DNA of 64,000 nucleotides from Beroe ovata (Eukaryota; Ctenophora; Nuda; Beroida; Beroidae): the NCBI GenBank assembly GCA_946803715.1, contig CAMPET010000214.1, forward strand, positions 1 through 64,000, read 5' to 3'. A model generated the notes under the pieces. The model worked only from the letters and a program-made list of their open reading frames with translations. It ran no database searches and was not told where the DNA came from. Shown piece after piece: positions 33,303 to 48,437 of the stretch (positions are counted from its first letter, which is position 1; each line of letters starts with the position of its first letter). The position numbers were made by a program, and so were the translations under genes.

Positions 33303-36300
33303 ATGTCAGATATCAAGCAATGGGTTGATGACAGTCTCCATGATGTCTTGGGGATGTCAGACAATTTGCTATCAGAGTACATAATTGATTTGGCTAGCAA
33401 GTCTAGATCAGTTGAGGACTTGAAAGTTGATATTCAAAACTTTGCTGGTACACCTAATTCAGAAAAAGTTGACAAATTTGCTCAAGACCTATTTGGTAAA
33501 ATTCCCAGGAAAGTAAAGCCTGTCATGAATAGCAAAGAGCAGCAGCTTAAGATTGCTGCTGATAATAGGAAGAAAAATAAAGCATTTCAGTTCATACCTG
33601 AGCCTGCAACAAGGAGTGAGAAGAAGAAGAAAGTGCGAAAGCAGAATCCTGCATCAGATGATGATGATCCAAAGGTGAAGAGAAAGAAAAAGGAGCGAGA
33701 TAAATCTCATGTAAGTAAGAAAGGATTAGATGATTGGGAAGATCCTGAGGAGGACAGCAGATTAGACAAGAAGAACAGAGATGACTTTGTAGATCGATTG
33801 AAGAAAAGAGACAAGGAGGAAACAAGAAATATTGTGGAAGATTCAGATAAGCACAAATATGCTGATGCTAAGCAAAAATTGGAGCTCAATGAAGATGAAA
33901 AGAGGAAAATGATGCCAGAACTGAGGAAACAGTCCCGACGTGAGTATGCTAAGAAGAGGAAAGAAATGAAACTTGAAGAGTTGATTGATGACATCAAAGA
34001 TGAGGAATACCTGTTCAAGGATGTTGATGTGACCGAGAAAGAGAAAAAGATTTATGAAAGGAAAAAGCAGCTGCTTGAACTTGCTCAGAGATATAATAAA
34101 GCTGGGGATATTGAGAAAGTACAGCGTTATGTGATGCCAACAGAGCATGATACGTTTGAGTATTACAATGACCCAGATATTGAGACTGGTAAAGAGTTGG
34201 GTCCTAAAGCTGAAATTAAAAGGTGGGAGACAGATCAGCTTGGAAAGGCTGAACTCAAGTTTGGAGCTCAATCTGGGAAAACTGCCAAGAAAGAATATGA
34301 CTTCCTTGTTGATGATGCAGTTGAGTTTATCTTGTCTGATACAATAAAAGGGTCAAACGAAACAGTTGTGCAGGTTTCAGAATCTGAGCGTAAAAAGCAG
34401 TCTATTAAAGAATGTCAAGAATCTTTGCCTATATTTCTATACAAAGAGTCATTGCTTGAGGCCATTAAGGAGCATCAAGTTTTAATTATTGAGGGTGAGA
34501 CTGGTTCAGGAAAGACAACTCAGATACCCCAGTACTTGTACCATGCTGGTTTTTGTGATGGTGACATGAAGATAGGATGTACTCAGCCAAGGCGAGTGGC
34601 TGCAATGAGTGTGGCTGCAAGAGTGGCAGATGAATTGGATGTTAAACTTGGTAATGAGGTTGGATACTCCATCAGATTTGAAGATTGCACCTCAGAGAGA
34701 ACAAAAATCCGTTACATGACTGATGGGATGCTTTTACGAGATTTTCTTGGTGAACCAGACTTATCATCTTATTCTGTTATGATAATTGATGAAGCTCATG
34801 AGCGTACTTTACACACTGATGTGCTGTTTGGGTTGGTTAAGGATATAGCTCGATTCAGGCCTGATCTCAAGTTGCTGATATCGAGTGCTACACTAGATGC
34901 CGGGAAATTTTCTGAATTCTTTGATGATGCTCCCATATTCAGAATACCAGGTCGACGCTACCCTGTTGAAATCTATTACACAAAAGCACCAGAAGCTGAT
35001 TATCTCCAAGCAGCTGTTGTATCCGTTTTACAGATACATCTCACACAAGCCACTGGTGATATTCTTGTTTTCTTATCAGGTCAGGAAGAAATTGAAACAG
35101 CTCAGGAAATACTACAAGATAAGGTACGTAGATTGGGTAGCAAGATAAAAGAGTTGGTTATTTTGCCTATATATGCTAATCTGCCTTCTGAGATGCAAGC
35201 AAAGATATTCGAGCCCACTCCCCCTGGAGGGCGAAAGGTAATCCTGGGAACGAATATTGCAGAAACCTCTCTTACAATTGACGGTATTGTCTATGTGATA
35301 GATCCTGGATATTGCAAACAGAAGAGCTACAATCCCAGAACAAGTATGGAAGCTCTCACGGTTGTGCCAATCAGCAAAGCATCTGCAGATCAAAGGGCTG
35401 GTAGAGCTGGTAGAGTAGCTGCTGGCAAGTGTTTTAGACTGTATACATCTTGGTCCTATGAAAATGAGCTGGAACAGAGCCCAGTTCCCGAGATTCAGCG
35501 TACTAATCTTGGAAATGTCGTGCTCATGCTCAAAAGTCTTGGCATAAACGATTTATTGAATTTTGATTTCATGGACCCACCCCCAGCTGAAACTTTGATT
35601 GTGTCTTTGGAACAATTGTACGCTTTGGGTGCCCTTAATCATAAGGGTGATCTAACTTTGACTGGCAGAAAAATGGCGGAGTTTCCCTTAGATCCCATGA
35701 TGGCAAAGACATTGATAGCATCTGAAAAGTATGGTGTTGTAGAAGAAGTCATGACCATTGCTGCGATGTTGGGTGTAAACAGTGCCGTATTTTACAGGCC
35801 TAAAGATCAAGCTGTTCATGCAGATAATGCAAGGACAAACTTTTTTACTCTGGGTGGGGACCATCTGACACTCCTCAAGGTCTATGAGAACTGGGCAGCA
35901 ACCGATTACTCAACCCAGTGGTGCTTCGAAAATTTCATCCAGCATAGGTCCATGAAGCGAGCAAGGGCAATAAAAGATCAATTGCAGGGACTTCTTGAAC
36001 GGACAGAAATTGACCTCCTTTCGAACCCAATGGAACATGTTGGAATAAGGAAGGCAATAACATCTGGGTACTTTTATCATACAGCCAGACTGACAGCTAA
36101 TGGGATGTATAAAACCGTGAAACATCAACAAAGTGTCCACATTCATCCTAACTCTAGTTTGTTTGAGGAGCAGCCAAAATGGGTGATATATCATGAACTG
36201 GTCCAGACTTCAAAAGAATACATGAGACAGGTATGTACTATGTAGTTTGGTGGTGTCAATCATTTTGCTTCTGAAAGTTTGTCGATCTAATCTCTCATCA

Positions 36301-36465
36301 ATTCGCCACTCACATTTTTTTCTGATTGATTCAAATAATTTTCAGACTATTGAAATTGAGAGCAAATGGCTTGTCGAGGTTGCGCCACATTATTATAAGG
36401 AGAAAGATATAGAGGAGAAAAAGATGCCTAAACAACGGGGTAAGGCAAGAGCTCAGCTAGAATAG
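33303..36465 (+). CDS. DHX16: DHX16: DEAH-box pre-mRNA splicing helicase (Prp2 orthologue)
   Basis: Two exons, 33303-36230 and 36346-36465, give 1015 residues. The N-terminus (IKQWVDDSLHDVLGMSD) matches the DHX16 family start, so ATG 33303 is preferred over the in-frame ATG at 33153, which lies upstream of a possible acceptor (gttttag). A charged Lys/Glu-rich region (about 90-300) precedes the helicase core. Motif I GETGSGKTT is near 398, DEAHERT near 495, SAT near 526, then TNIAETSLTIDG and QRAGRAGRVAAGKC. HA2/winged-helix and OB domains follow. The C-terminal exon reads IEIESKWLVEVAPHYYKEKD and KKMPKQRGKAR, as in vertebrate DHX16. The enzyme acts before the first step of splicing by remodelling the activated spliceosome. 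Confidence 0.97.
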
Positions 36466-36759
36466 TGGTTTCGACGATCGGTTTTTATTGAGGGTGATGT
36501 TCAGAGGTTAAACATGGTAAATTGTGTTATTTTCTGTCCTCCGTGAGTGACAAAATTTTATTTTTATTTGACTTTTTACGATTGTATTAGTTATGATAAA
36601 TCGAGATTCGAGAGTCTTGATTCACTTCTTTTCATAACTTGCTTTTGATAATGTTGTATGTTACGTTAGGTATACCGTGTTTTTACTGTTTACAGTTACA
36701 TAGCTTTGTTAGATATTCCCCTCTGAGTTTCTCCCACTAACTCAGCCCCCTCTGATAGC

Positions 36760-38837
<2,078 letters not shown>

Positions 38838-39412
38838 GACGCTGATTCAACCTGAGAGAGAGACACGCACTTTTTATATTAAATTAGAATCACATGATTT
38901 GCTGAGAGGATTTACCAATATGTATTAAGATGTTCATTGTACGTGATAGTCACATGTTGGAGTTAAGTTATTGTAAACTTGCNGGCAAATGGCCGCTGGT
39001 AGTTGGACCCCCCCCAGCTTTATGAGGATAAAGTGAGATGCGGGAATTTGTGAAATTGGAATCATCAACTAAAGATAGTATCATTAACACTGTGTCATAT
39101 TAACATTGCTATGTACAAGACAGCTAGAGCTTCGTTTAATATTTTGTACACTGTACAATCTGAAAATTGCATTCTATTCATAAATAATAAGTAAAATAAA
39201 TGCGGTCAGTTGTTCGGTCTGATTATGCATAAAATATTTTATTCCGTCATCGAAAATCGATCATTACACTGTCAAGTGTCAGTAATAAGTCCTCTGACGC
39301 TTTCTTTCGAGAAACATGCAAAATGAAACTATGATCTCCTGATTTCTGAATATCTGGCGATCCCTGATTTCTCATCCCACAATCTCTCCACCCGCTGCTC
39401 GGAACTTGAGTT
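38838..39412. other. Tail-to-tail 3' regions
   Basis: Convergent stops (38837 plus, 39413 minus) are separated by 575 bp. An AATAAA on the plus strand near 39195 and one on the minus strand near 39238-39243 suggest closely spaced or overlapping polyadenylation sites. A single N lies at 38983. Confidence 0.5.
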
Positions 39413-42400
39413 CTATTTACGAGGTGGTCTACTCCTGGTGGGTCTAGGACTCTCACTAGCAACCCTCCTTCTCCCCTTGGCCGGACTTCTGCTACTGGTA
39501 TCTGCTCTGTTAATCCTCGTGCTACTTGATCCTTGGGGTGGCAGTTCCTTGCTCGATCTGTGAAATAGAGAATATTGTTTGTATGTGTGCGTGTTGTGAT
39601 TGTTTGTGTGTGCGTGTTGTGATTGTGTGTTTGTGTTGTGATTGTGTGTGTATATGTGTATGTACAGTGTACTTTGTGTCTGTGCACTGTGTGTACTGTG
39701 TATAGTGTATACCTCGCTTTGTTGATGGCAGGGGACTCTATCTTGTCCACTGATCGTGATCTCCTAGACAGAACGTCCACTGACCCCGATCCTGTCCTCA
39801 TGTACTTGACACTCTTTTCGGAACTGTTAACTCCGCCACTCTTACTCTCCAGCATGTCTTGTGGGATGACTTTGGGAAGAGATAGCCTCTCCTCAACCAT
39901 ACCCTCAGCCTGGCAAACACACAGGTTCATCAGAGTCATGTTCATTGATTTACAGTCATGCTGAGTGTATACGAGTGTACATTATATAATGTACATGGTT
40001 CTACCACTCACCCACACGAAGAAAGCGGCAGCCCCAGCGCTTACATCTGCCACCATAGCCAAGTCCATGCCGACCAGTATCTCTCTGCATGCCTCTGCCA
40101 CATCATACGGCATACTGTCAGGATCATACGACTGTACCCGTCTCTTTAGCCCCATCTTCCCTGTTTTACCCATGAGAACTACCATCTGAGGCCACTGCTT
40201 GATCTCCTTGGCTTTGTGCCCAAGTATCAGGAATGTTGCTGTCATAACCTGAGTACAGAATGGGAGATTATATCGATATCAGTGTACGGTAGTCGATAAG
40301 TTCCGCTCTGAGATTTGACTGCGGAGTTGAGTGCCGGGCAACTTGAAGAGTACTCACTACCCAGGCCCAGTGTACGAATCTTAGCTCAACACTTACAAAT
40401 TTGACAATAGGGGGTGGTTGTGAATAACTCTTCAACTCAGCAATAGTTCGCTGTGACAACTCCATGATCTTCCTCTTAAGGAACTCCAGTCTCTTGAGTC
40501 TAGCCAACAGTATCTCTGCCTCCTCAACGTCTTCTGCCAGCACAGTCTCGTATTTCGCTGTGGAATGTTTGGAGGGTAAATGGAGAATGTGCGAAAGTTG
40601 TCATGTAATGCGTATGCCATGTAATGTCGCACATATGTTGTAAGGGCTTATTCATGATTTCGAAGGAGATCCAAAACCCAAGATTTTGTTGTGAAATTTG
40701 GGGTACCCCATTCGTCACAACTCGCTGACACCACTGCATAACTGTGACGTAGTAATGCTTGTGATGGAATGCGCTGACACCAGTGCGTCAGAACAGTCGT
40801 CTGTGACGATTGGAGTCCTCATTCGTCACAACTTGGGGGAACTTGCTGACACCACTGCATAGCCGTGACGTAGGAATGCATGCGAAGGAATGCGCTGACA
40901 CCAGCACGTCAGAACAGGCCTGTGTGACGNNNNNNNNNNNNNNNNNNNNNNNNNNNNNNNNNNNNNNNNNNNNNNNNNNNNNNNNNNNNNNNNNNNNNNN
41001 NNNNNNNNNNNNNNNNNNNNNNNNNNNNNNNNNNNNNNNNNNNNNNNNNNNNNNNNNNNNNNNNNNNNNNNNNNNNNNNNNNNNNNNNNNNNNNNNNNNN
41101 NNNNNNNNNNNNNNNNNNNNNNNNNNNNNNNNNNNNNNNNNNNNNNNNNNNNNNNNNNNNNNNNNNNNNNNNNNNNNNNNNNNNNNNNNNNNNNNNNNNN
41201 NNNNNNNNNNNNNNNNNNNNNNNNNNNNNNNNNNNNNNNNNNNNNNNNNNNNNNCTTGCTGACACCACTGCATAACCGTGACGTAGGAATGCATGAGAAG
41301 GAATGCGCTGACACCACCACGTCAGAACAGGCCTTTGTGACGATTCGATACCCCATTCGTCACAACTTGCTGACACCACTGCATACCTATGACGTAGGAA
41401 TGTTTGCGATGGAATGCGCTGATACCAGTACGTCATAACAGCGCTGTGTGACGATTGGAGTACTCACTCGTCACAAGTTTCTGACAGATGTGAACACCAT
41501 ATTATGAAATGACTGGCGGATCGAATTATGACTGATCAGCTCCCGAATCTTCAAGATTGTGAGGCGAGATCCGCGGATTCAATGGATCCCCCTGGATAGT
41601 GGATACGCCCCTGATGTATTGCACTTGTCACTTGTGTCGTCGACTTTCGCTCGTATACCAGGAGCCGTGCTGTGCGTGGTGTCATGTTGTGTCATGTAGT
41701 GTCTCATCTTACCAGCTCTTATCCTGTCCAGCGCTTCCTCAATCTCGTCTATCGATCTGTGTATACACGCAGTTCTCAATTCTTGCTGAGCTCTCAGCAC
41801 ATCTATCAGCTCATCTGCTTCAGCTAGTTTATCTTCAGCCCCCTGTATCTGTATGGGTAGAGGGTGTGGAATACTCAGGAATGTAGTCTGACTGATGGTA
41901 TGGGAGTATGTGATACGAGTGCATACCTTCATTTTCCTCACAGCGCTAGTCACTTCCTCCAGCTCATCTAACTCTCTGTTCTTTATCGCCTGTGCTAACC
42001 GTTTCAGCATCTCCGACTGTTTTGCCCTCTGCTCAGCCTCTCTCTTTAGCCGCTCCGCCTCCTCAATAGCCGCCTTGTCGTTAGCTGCCATCGCCGCTTT
42101 GAGTGCCGCCTCAGCTGCTTCCTTGTCTATTAGGGCCTGTTCTTCAGCCCGTTTTCTTTCTTCTAGTTCTCTAGCCGCTTGCTGCCGCTGCTCTTCTGTT
42201 GAAAAACAAGGTGTGATACCTGGCTCACTGTAAATTAATGTCAGGAACGTCGTTCACAGAAAGAAATTAACCTTCTTGCCGCCTCCTCTGCTCCTCTAGT
42301 CGCCTCTTTTCTTCCTCTTCTTTCCTTCTTTGTTCTTCTAGTAGCCGTTGTCTTTCCAGCTCAGCTGCTTCTGGTGTCATGTTAGAGTTGGGTATCATTC

Positions 42401-45400
42401 GGAACTGTACATAAGTCAGCGTAGCAATTCGGCTATTTATCTAAGTGCTAGACACAATGGTTGCTTCTAACGGATGGAATGAACTGTAGGTTCCACCGGA
42501 GGTGAACAATACCTTCTGCTGCTCTCTTTCGATCCTCTTCCTCTCTTGCCCTCCTTTCCTCTTCCTCTTTAGCTATGGGACGTAGCAGTTTGAATATCAC
42601 ACACTCAAATACCTACACTCAAATACCTAGCTGTTGTAATGCTAAGTACCTGCACGTTCCTTTAGTTCTTGCAGTCTTCTCTTTTCCTCGGCTTCCTACG
42701 ATAATTTGTAAATTTGAGTGCCAAAATATCTCGTATCAATAGCGTCTTCAAATCTTCGTGCCCAATTCGAATTTTCCGGAACTGCACATAGGATGCATTT
42801 CATGTAATGTAGTAATGGGACACGTTAGCGAGAATAGCCAACTACTAGCAAAACTGGCGTCCGTCGTGTGTCGAGAGCACGACACTTTTTAGTATTTCTT
42901 TGACTCCTAAATTTGCGCGGCGCGCGCTGCGCACAAGATTTTACGCGAGCCATAGCAACTGTTCGTTAAGAAGACTACTTTTTGTCTGTACTTCCAATAA
43001 TTGTACTTCCAATAATAGTGAACCTGCCCATACCCAAATCGCAGAGATATTCCTCACCTTTTGGAGAGCTGCCAATCGTTCTCTCTCCTCAGCACGTCTC
43101 CTCTCCTCTTCAAGACGCAATAATTCTGCCTCCTGTGCTCGCTTCCTTTCTTCTTCTTCTTGCAGCTTCCGCTGGTCTTCTGATTTCTGTGCAGTGAGAC
43201 ATGTAGTCGGGGTTTCTATCATAAATCTGATTTTGAGAGTATCTGTATCTATACATCACTGGCTAGGGATGCAGGAGGGGGAAAGTCCATATCACCTTGA
43301 ATTCGGATCCGATACTCTTTCTCTTATCCATATTTCCGGCTCTCTTGTCCTTGAGCACTTGTAGTCGCTTCATGTATTCTATCTTATCTCCATCTTCTTC
43401 TGTCGGTGATTTAAAATTAAAGAATAGGGATAAAGAAATGAGGCGGGATTGATACAAGACCAACCCGGAAATTACCTGATGCCGTCTTGGCTCTCTCTTC
43501 CGTTCCTGAAATGAAAGACAGGATCTATACCGGCAATACAATGAGAGTATATCCGAGGTGTTCTCACCTCACAGTTGATTCCATAGAAAAATTGACATGA
43601 CCGGACCAGCACATCCAGTATGTGAGGTCAATGGTGCGCGCGACGGAGCGGACAGTAGATAATTAATTAATTGGCCACACTGCGCGAAGCGTATCTACGA
43701 AAATAGAATAGGTGACCGCGCGCGCCGTCGTAGCGAATTAAACAATTCACACATACTTTCTCTAAGCAGAGCAGGTAGCTGTTCGATGATCTCGTCGGGT
43801 GTTGGAATGTTACAAAGCAGGACATCTATCTCGAGAAAAGGAACTCCTGCCCCCTTTACTTTGCGAGAGTGAAGCCATCTCTCGTAACGGGACAGAGAGA
43901 AATTGTGTTCGTGAGTGGCGGTAAATAACAGCCTGAACTATGTTGCTAGCAACACTCAATTTACAGACAACCTGTAATCAACTCATCTATCTTAGCAGCA
44001 TCTCAAGTATCCATCGTTTAAAGAGACTTACTTTGCATCTTTCTCTTCAATCAAACCATCTGCTCTGGCCAGTATCTTGAACTCCCAAACTAAATCCTAA
44101 TTGATTGTATAGGTAGTATAATCCCAGTATGATACTCAGGTCGATCACTGATAAATTGCACACACACAGGGCCGGGGGTTCTGCGAATCACGAGGTACTG
44201 TGCGGCACGTTATTTTTACCAAGGATTCGAAGTGCTGTCAAGGAACGATTGCTGTCGAGGAAAGATTGTCCCAAGGTGAAAGATGTGTCAAGGGGAAAGT
44301 ATCGTGATGTTGTCAGGGTGAAAGTGGTCTCAAAGGGAAAGTGCTGTCAACGATTAAATGCCGTCCAACAAAAAGTGCTGTAAAGCAAAAAGTTTTGTCA
44401 AGGGAAAATTGAAGTCAAGATGTGAGAAAAGTGATAAGATGAAAGTGATAAGATAAGAGAAAAGTGATGCCAGGAATTAAAGGAGGAAATTGGTGTCAAG
44501 GGGAAATTGGTGTCAGGGTGAAAGAAAGTCAAGGGAGATGTGATGTCAAGGTTAAAGTGATGTTAAGGGATGTGGTGCTGTCAGGGGAAAGAGGAAATGG
44601 TGTCAAGGGAAAGTGATGTCAAGGATAGAGTGATGTCAAGGATTAAGTGGTGTCAAGGGGAAAGTGGTGTCAAGGGAAAGCGATGTCGAGGACTAGTGCT
44701 GTCAAGAGAAACGTGATGTCAAGGGAAACTGGTGTCAAGGGGAAAGTGGTTTCAAGGGAAAGCGATGTCAAGGACAAGTGCTGTCAAGAAATAGGTGATG
44801 TCAAGGGATGAAGTGCTGTCAAGAGATTAAAGTGATGTCAAGGGAGGAGTGGTGTCAAGGGAAAAGTGATATCAAGATATCAAAGTGGTGTCAAGGGCTT
44901 GGTGGTGTCAAGGGCTTGGTGGTGCCAAGAGATTAAAGTGGTGTCAAGAGATTAAAGTAGTGTCAAGCTGACGTGCTGTCGAGAGAAAAGTGATGTCAAG
45001 GATAAAGTGCTTTTAAAGTTTGCGCACTGTGAAAAAGTGCTGCCAAGCAAAAAGTGGTGTCAAGGGAAAATTGATATCAAGATATCAAAGTGGTGTCAAG
45101 GGCTTGGTGGTGTCAAGGGCTTGGTGGTGTCAAGGAAAAAGTGCTGTCAAGGACAATTGGTATCAGGGTGAAAGAATGTCAAGGAAGATGTAATGTAAAG
45201 GGAAAAGGCTTTCAAGGGAAAGTGCTGTCAGCATTGCACCGTTCACATACTACGTAATCAAAATTTCGGCATTTTTTAACCCTCCGTAATCATGGCTCAA
45301 ACCCCCCTCTCGGAAGGGAAATATTACGTAATCACAGGCCCANACTCCCTATTGACATTTCTCCACTAGACAGCACTTTCTCTTGACACCACTGTTTTTT

Positions 45401-47969
45401 GACATCATTTCGCTAATTACACTTTCGCGTCACTTACACTTGACACCACTCTCTCTTGACACCACGCTCTCTTTACAATTCTCTCACTTTGGACGCTTCT
45501 CTCTACATCACATCTGTGATCTGCCTGACACAAATTTCTGTTGACGACGATTTGTGGCGACTCTGCCTGTGTATTAATGGTTATTGGTTATCGTCCATTC
45601 TTTTCTTATCAACATTGATGAAAGTGATGAGGGAAAAATTACGAAATTGAAAGTGCATTGTGCTGTAGTGCAAACGCTCAGATCAATTTCAACTCCAGTT
45701 TTCACATCCCATTCGTAGCATCGGATCCAATCGACGGGTTTTCTAGTATGGGTATACTGAAAACATAGCAAAATACTGGATATCGATTTTCTAATCCAAG
45801 GATTTGGAATAAGAGAGGGAAGAATCTAAACTGTGAATCATCAGCGGTTACCCTACAGATGTAAGGCCCCCTCCTGTCAACTGCGATTTGGATCTCAGTA
45901 TCAGCAGGTGGCAAGAGAGAACGGAGGGGTTTCGGCCCACCGTACCCCTCGCAGCTTACAACTGCAAGGCTGGGCCACCCAAAAGGACACTGCTGTCAAG
46001 GGGTTAGTGGTGTCAAGGGGTTAGTGGTGTCAAGGGAAAAGTGATGTCAAGGGGGGAAATGGTATCAGAGGAAAGTGATGTCAAGGACAAGTGCTGTCAA
46101 GAGAAAAGTGACGTCAAGGGAAAAGTGGTGTCAAGGGGAAAGGGGGAAGTGGTGTCAAGGAAAAATCAATGACAAGTGCTGTCAAGGAAAAGGTGATGTC
46201 AAGGGAAAAGGGGAAGTGGTGTCAAGGATAAAGTGACGTCAAGAGATTTAAGTAGTGTCAAGGTGACGTGCTGTCAAGAGGAAAGTGATGTCAGGGATTA
46301 AGTGCTGTTAAGGATTAAGTGCTGTCTAGTGAATTGTGCTGTCAAGTAAAAAGTGATATCAAGGGGAAAGTAGTGTCAAGAGAAAAGTGGAGTCAAGGAC
46401 AAGTGGTTTTAAAGATTGCGTACTGTGAAAAAAGTGCTGCCAAGCAAAAAGTGGTGTCAAGGATAAAGTAATATCAAGATATATCACTTTATCCTTGGTG
46501 TCAAGGATTTGGTGTCAAGGTGTCAAGGATTTGGTGGTGTCAAGGAAAAAGTGCTGTCAAGGACAATTGGTGTCAGGATGAAAGAATGTCAAGGGAAAAG
46601 GCTTTCAAGGGAAAAGGCTTTCAAGGGAAAAGGCTTTAAGGAAAAGTGCTGTCAGCAAAAGTGGTGTCAAGGGTAAAGTGCTGTCAAGGAATAGGTGATG
46701 TCAAGAGATGATGTTCTATCAGGGGAAGGGGAAGTGGTTTCAAGGGTAAGTGATGTTAAGCATAGAGTGATGTCAAGAGATTAAATTGGAGTCAAGGATT
46801 TTGTGGTGTCAAGGTGACGTGATGTCAAGGGAAAAGTGATGTCAAGGAAAAATGGTGTCAATGAGGAAGTGGTGTCAGGGAAAGAGTGCTGTCAAGGACA
46901 AGTGCGGTCAAGGGCAATTGATGTCAAGGGCAAAGTGGTGTCATAGTGAAGTGTTGTGGAGATAAAAGTGATGTCAAGAGAAAAGTGATGTCAAGAGCAG
47001 AGTACTGTCAAAATAATGGTGTCAATGGATGAGTAATTTCAAGGGCAAAGTGCTGTCAAGGGAAAAGTGATTTCTTGTCAAGGAAAGATCTGTAAAGGGA
47101 AAGTGCTGTCAAGGATTAAGTGTTGTCAATCGAAAAAGTGCTGTCAAGCAAAAGGTGGTGTCAAGGGAGACGTGATTTCAAGCAACAAATTGCTGCCTGC
47201 AAGAAGTGGCGTAGAGGGGAAAGGTGATGTCACGGATATAATGCTGTCAAGGAAGAAGCGATGTCAAGGAAAAACGTGGCGTCAAGCAAGAAGTAGTGAG
47301 GGAGTTGTGTCCCCACAGAGAAGAAAAGTGTGTGTCGAAGGAAAATTGGTATCAGGGTGGAAGTGGTGTCATTCAAACAAATACACCACTGTGTATTTTT
47401 TGTATGTTTGTCTTATCACTTCTCAGTACCAATGAGTTGATAAGGCATATTACATATATAATGACGCATATTACATATGATACTTCAGACAAGCCTAAAA
47501 TCAGTTCCAATAAAGAACAATAGTATGAAACCAACTTTGAGGAGGAAGAATCGTCTATCCAGTTCAACCAAAGCAGCTTCGAGGTCATCTTTGTCAAGTG
47601 TCTCTCCCATGCCTTCTCCGTACAGGGTTTCTAGACCAGCTTCTACCTGACAAATGATCAATGATTCATGAAGATTTTCAAAATGATTTGACAAGGTGAA
47701 ATAGATGCATTAGGTATCTTGAAACTTTCCCATGGGATACCAAATCAGCCCAAAAATATGAGAGCCATTTCTTGATGAACAATCCAACAAAATTACCCTC
47801 ATATCATTGTAGTTACAGATGATAAATATCCATATACCTGAGCTAGCCTAACCCCAGGAGGTCGCATCTCAGAGTACAAGTTACAGACAGCTTGTGGTGA
47901 TATTTCTCCAGCCAAGAGGTCATCGTACATGTCAAAGACATCTCCGAATTTTGCAACAAAAGTAGTCAT
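39413..47969 (-). CDS. Coiled-coil protein with dynein-stalk/MTBD-like C-terminal region
   Basis: Sixteen exons, every junction in phase: 47838-47969, 47536-47646, 44032-44096, 43757-43932, 43476-43505, 43296-43399, 43058-43186, 42650-42695, 42513-42572, 42272-42370, 41927-42195, 41713-41848, 40397-40557, 40012-40248, 39713-39909, 39413-39557, for 698 residues. An N-terminal globular part (about 1-165) includes HNFSLSRYERWLHSRKVKG. A Glu/Arg/Lys-rich coiled coil (about 200-450) is followed by a region (about 450-590) with LSQRTIAELKSYSQPPPIV, a Trp, SYDPDSM and VSAGAAAFFVW. These match in order the end of stalk helix CC1 and the microtubule-binding domain of dynein heavy chains. The tail is Ser/Arg/Pro-rich. 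There is no AAA ATPase and no returning CC2 helix. I infer a microtubule-associated, perhaps ciliary, protein; no orthologue is named. Confidence 0.75.
40704..41480. repeat. ~107-bp satellite repeats flanking the assembly gap
   Basis: Four or more copies of a unit containing cgtcacaactt, ctgacaccactgcata, gacgtaggaatg, and gaatgcgctgacacca lie on both sides of the N run, in the intron between exons 12 and 13 of the coiled-coil gene. The array probably continues through the gap. Confidence 0.9.
40930..41254. other. Assembly gap (325 Ns)
   Basis: A run of 325 undetermined bases within the satellite array. It probably exists because the repeat could not be assembled. Confidence 1.
44210..47375 (+). 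repeat. Degenerate minisatellite (GTGGTGTCAAGGGAAA family), ~3 kb
   Basis: Well over a hundred imperfect units of about 14-22 bases share the core gtgNtgtcaaggg(a)aaa. They fill most of the intron between exons 2 and 3 of the coiled-coil gene. Between about 45360 and 45480 the units are in the opposite orientation (tcttgacaccact). Unrelated sequence with a single N (45343) and a non-repeat insert (about 45480-45990) interrupt the array. Confidence 0.95.
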
Positions 47970-48015
47970 AGTAAGTTCAGGCTATCGGGAATTTTGAACC
48001 ACTGTAACTTCTTAC
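47507..48015. repeat. 509-bp block duplicated at 49352-49860 (copy 1)
   Basis: It contains exons 1 and 2 of the coiled-coil gene and the intron between them. The second copy has the same length and only scattered substitutions. Confidence 0.95.
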
Positions 48016-48195
48016 TCATTTGCATATGTTGAATTGCTATTGGTAAGAAGAGATGGATGATGGACTGATGGAGTCAACATATTATCTAAGTAGAAAACTC
48101 TGGTATAACATCACAATTCAGACATGGCAAAACACTTATTTATGATGCATATTACAAGGAATGACCAAATCGATATTAAATATTTTTTATAGATA

Positions 48196-48437
48196 AGGGA
48201 CCGTTCACATATCTTGAAACTGCCACATGAGATACCAAATCAGCCCATAAATATGAGAGTTCGTAATTAGAGGAAATGATGCATGTCAAACTTTTGACAA
48301 GCGTCCAGGGACAGAAATTTTAAATATGTCTTGATTGCGTAATCAAGGTCAAAACCCCCTCCCCCTTCGTAATAAAGCGTAATTATTTGGAAACACCCCT
48401 CGGTTGATTATGTTCAGGTTATATGTGAACGGTCCCT
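48196..48437. mobile_element. 242-bp MITE with TA target-site duplication
   Basis: Perfect terminal inverted repeats (agggaccgttcacatat and complement) are flanked by TA on both sides (48194-48195, 48438-48439). There is no coding capacity. Related fragments occur near 1895-2010, 45240-45345 and 48488-48540. It also carries a block resembling sequence next to exon 2 (aaatcagcccataaatatgagag). Confidence 0.85.

Noticed and set aside
39247-39412. Alternative longer C-terminus of the coiled-coil gene in another frame
   Set aside because: Phase carried through exon 15 selects the frame that stops at 39413. The longer frame would need a phase break.
44097-47300. Minisatellite as a CRISPR-like or coding repeat
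   Set aside because: Units vary in length without fixed spacers, frames contain stops, and the genome is eukaryotic.
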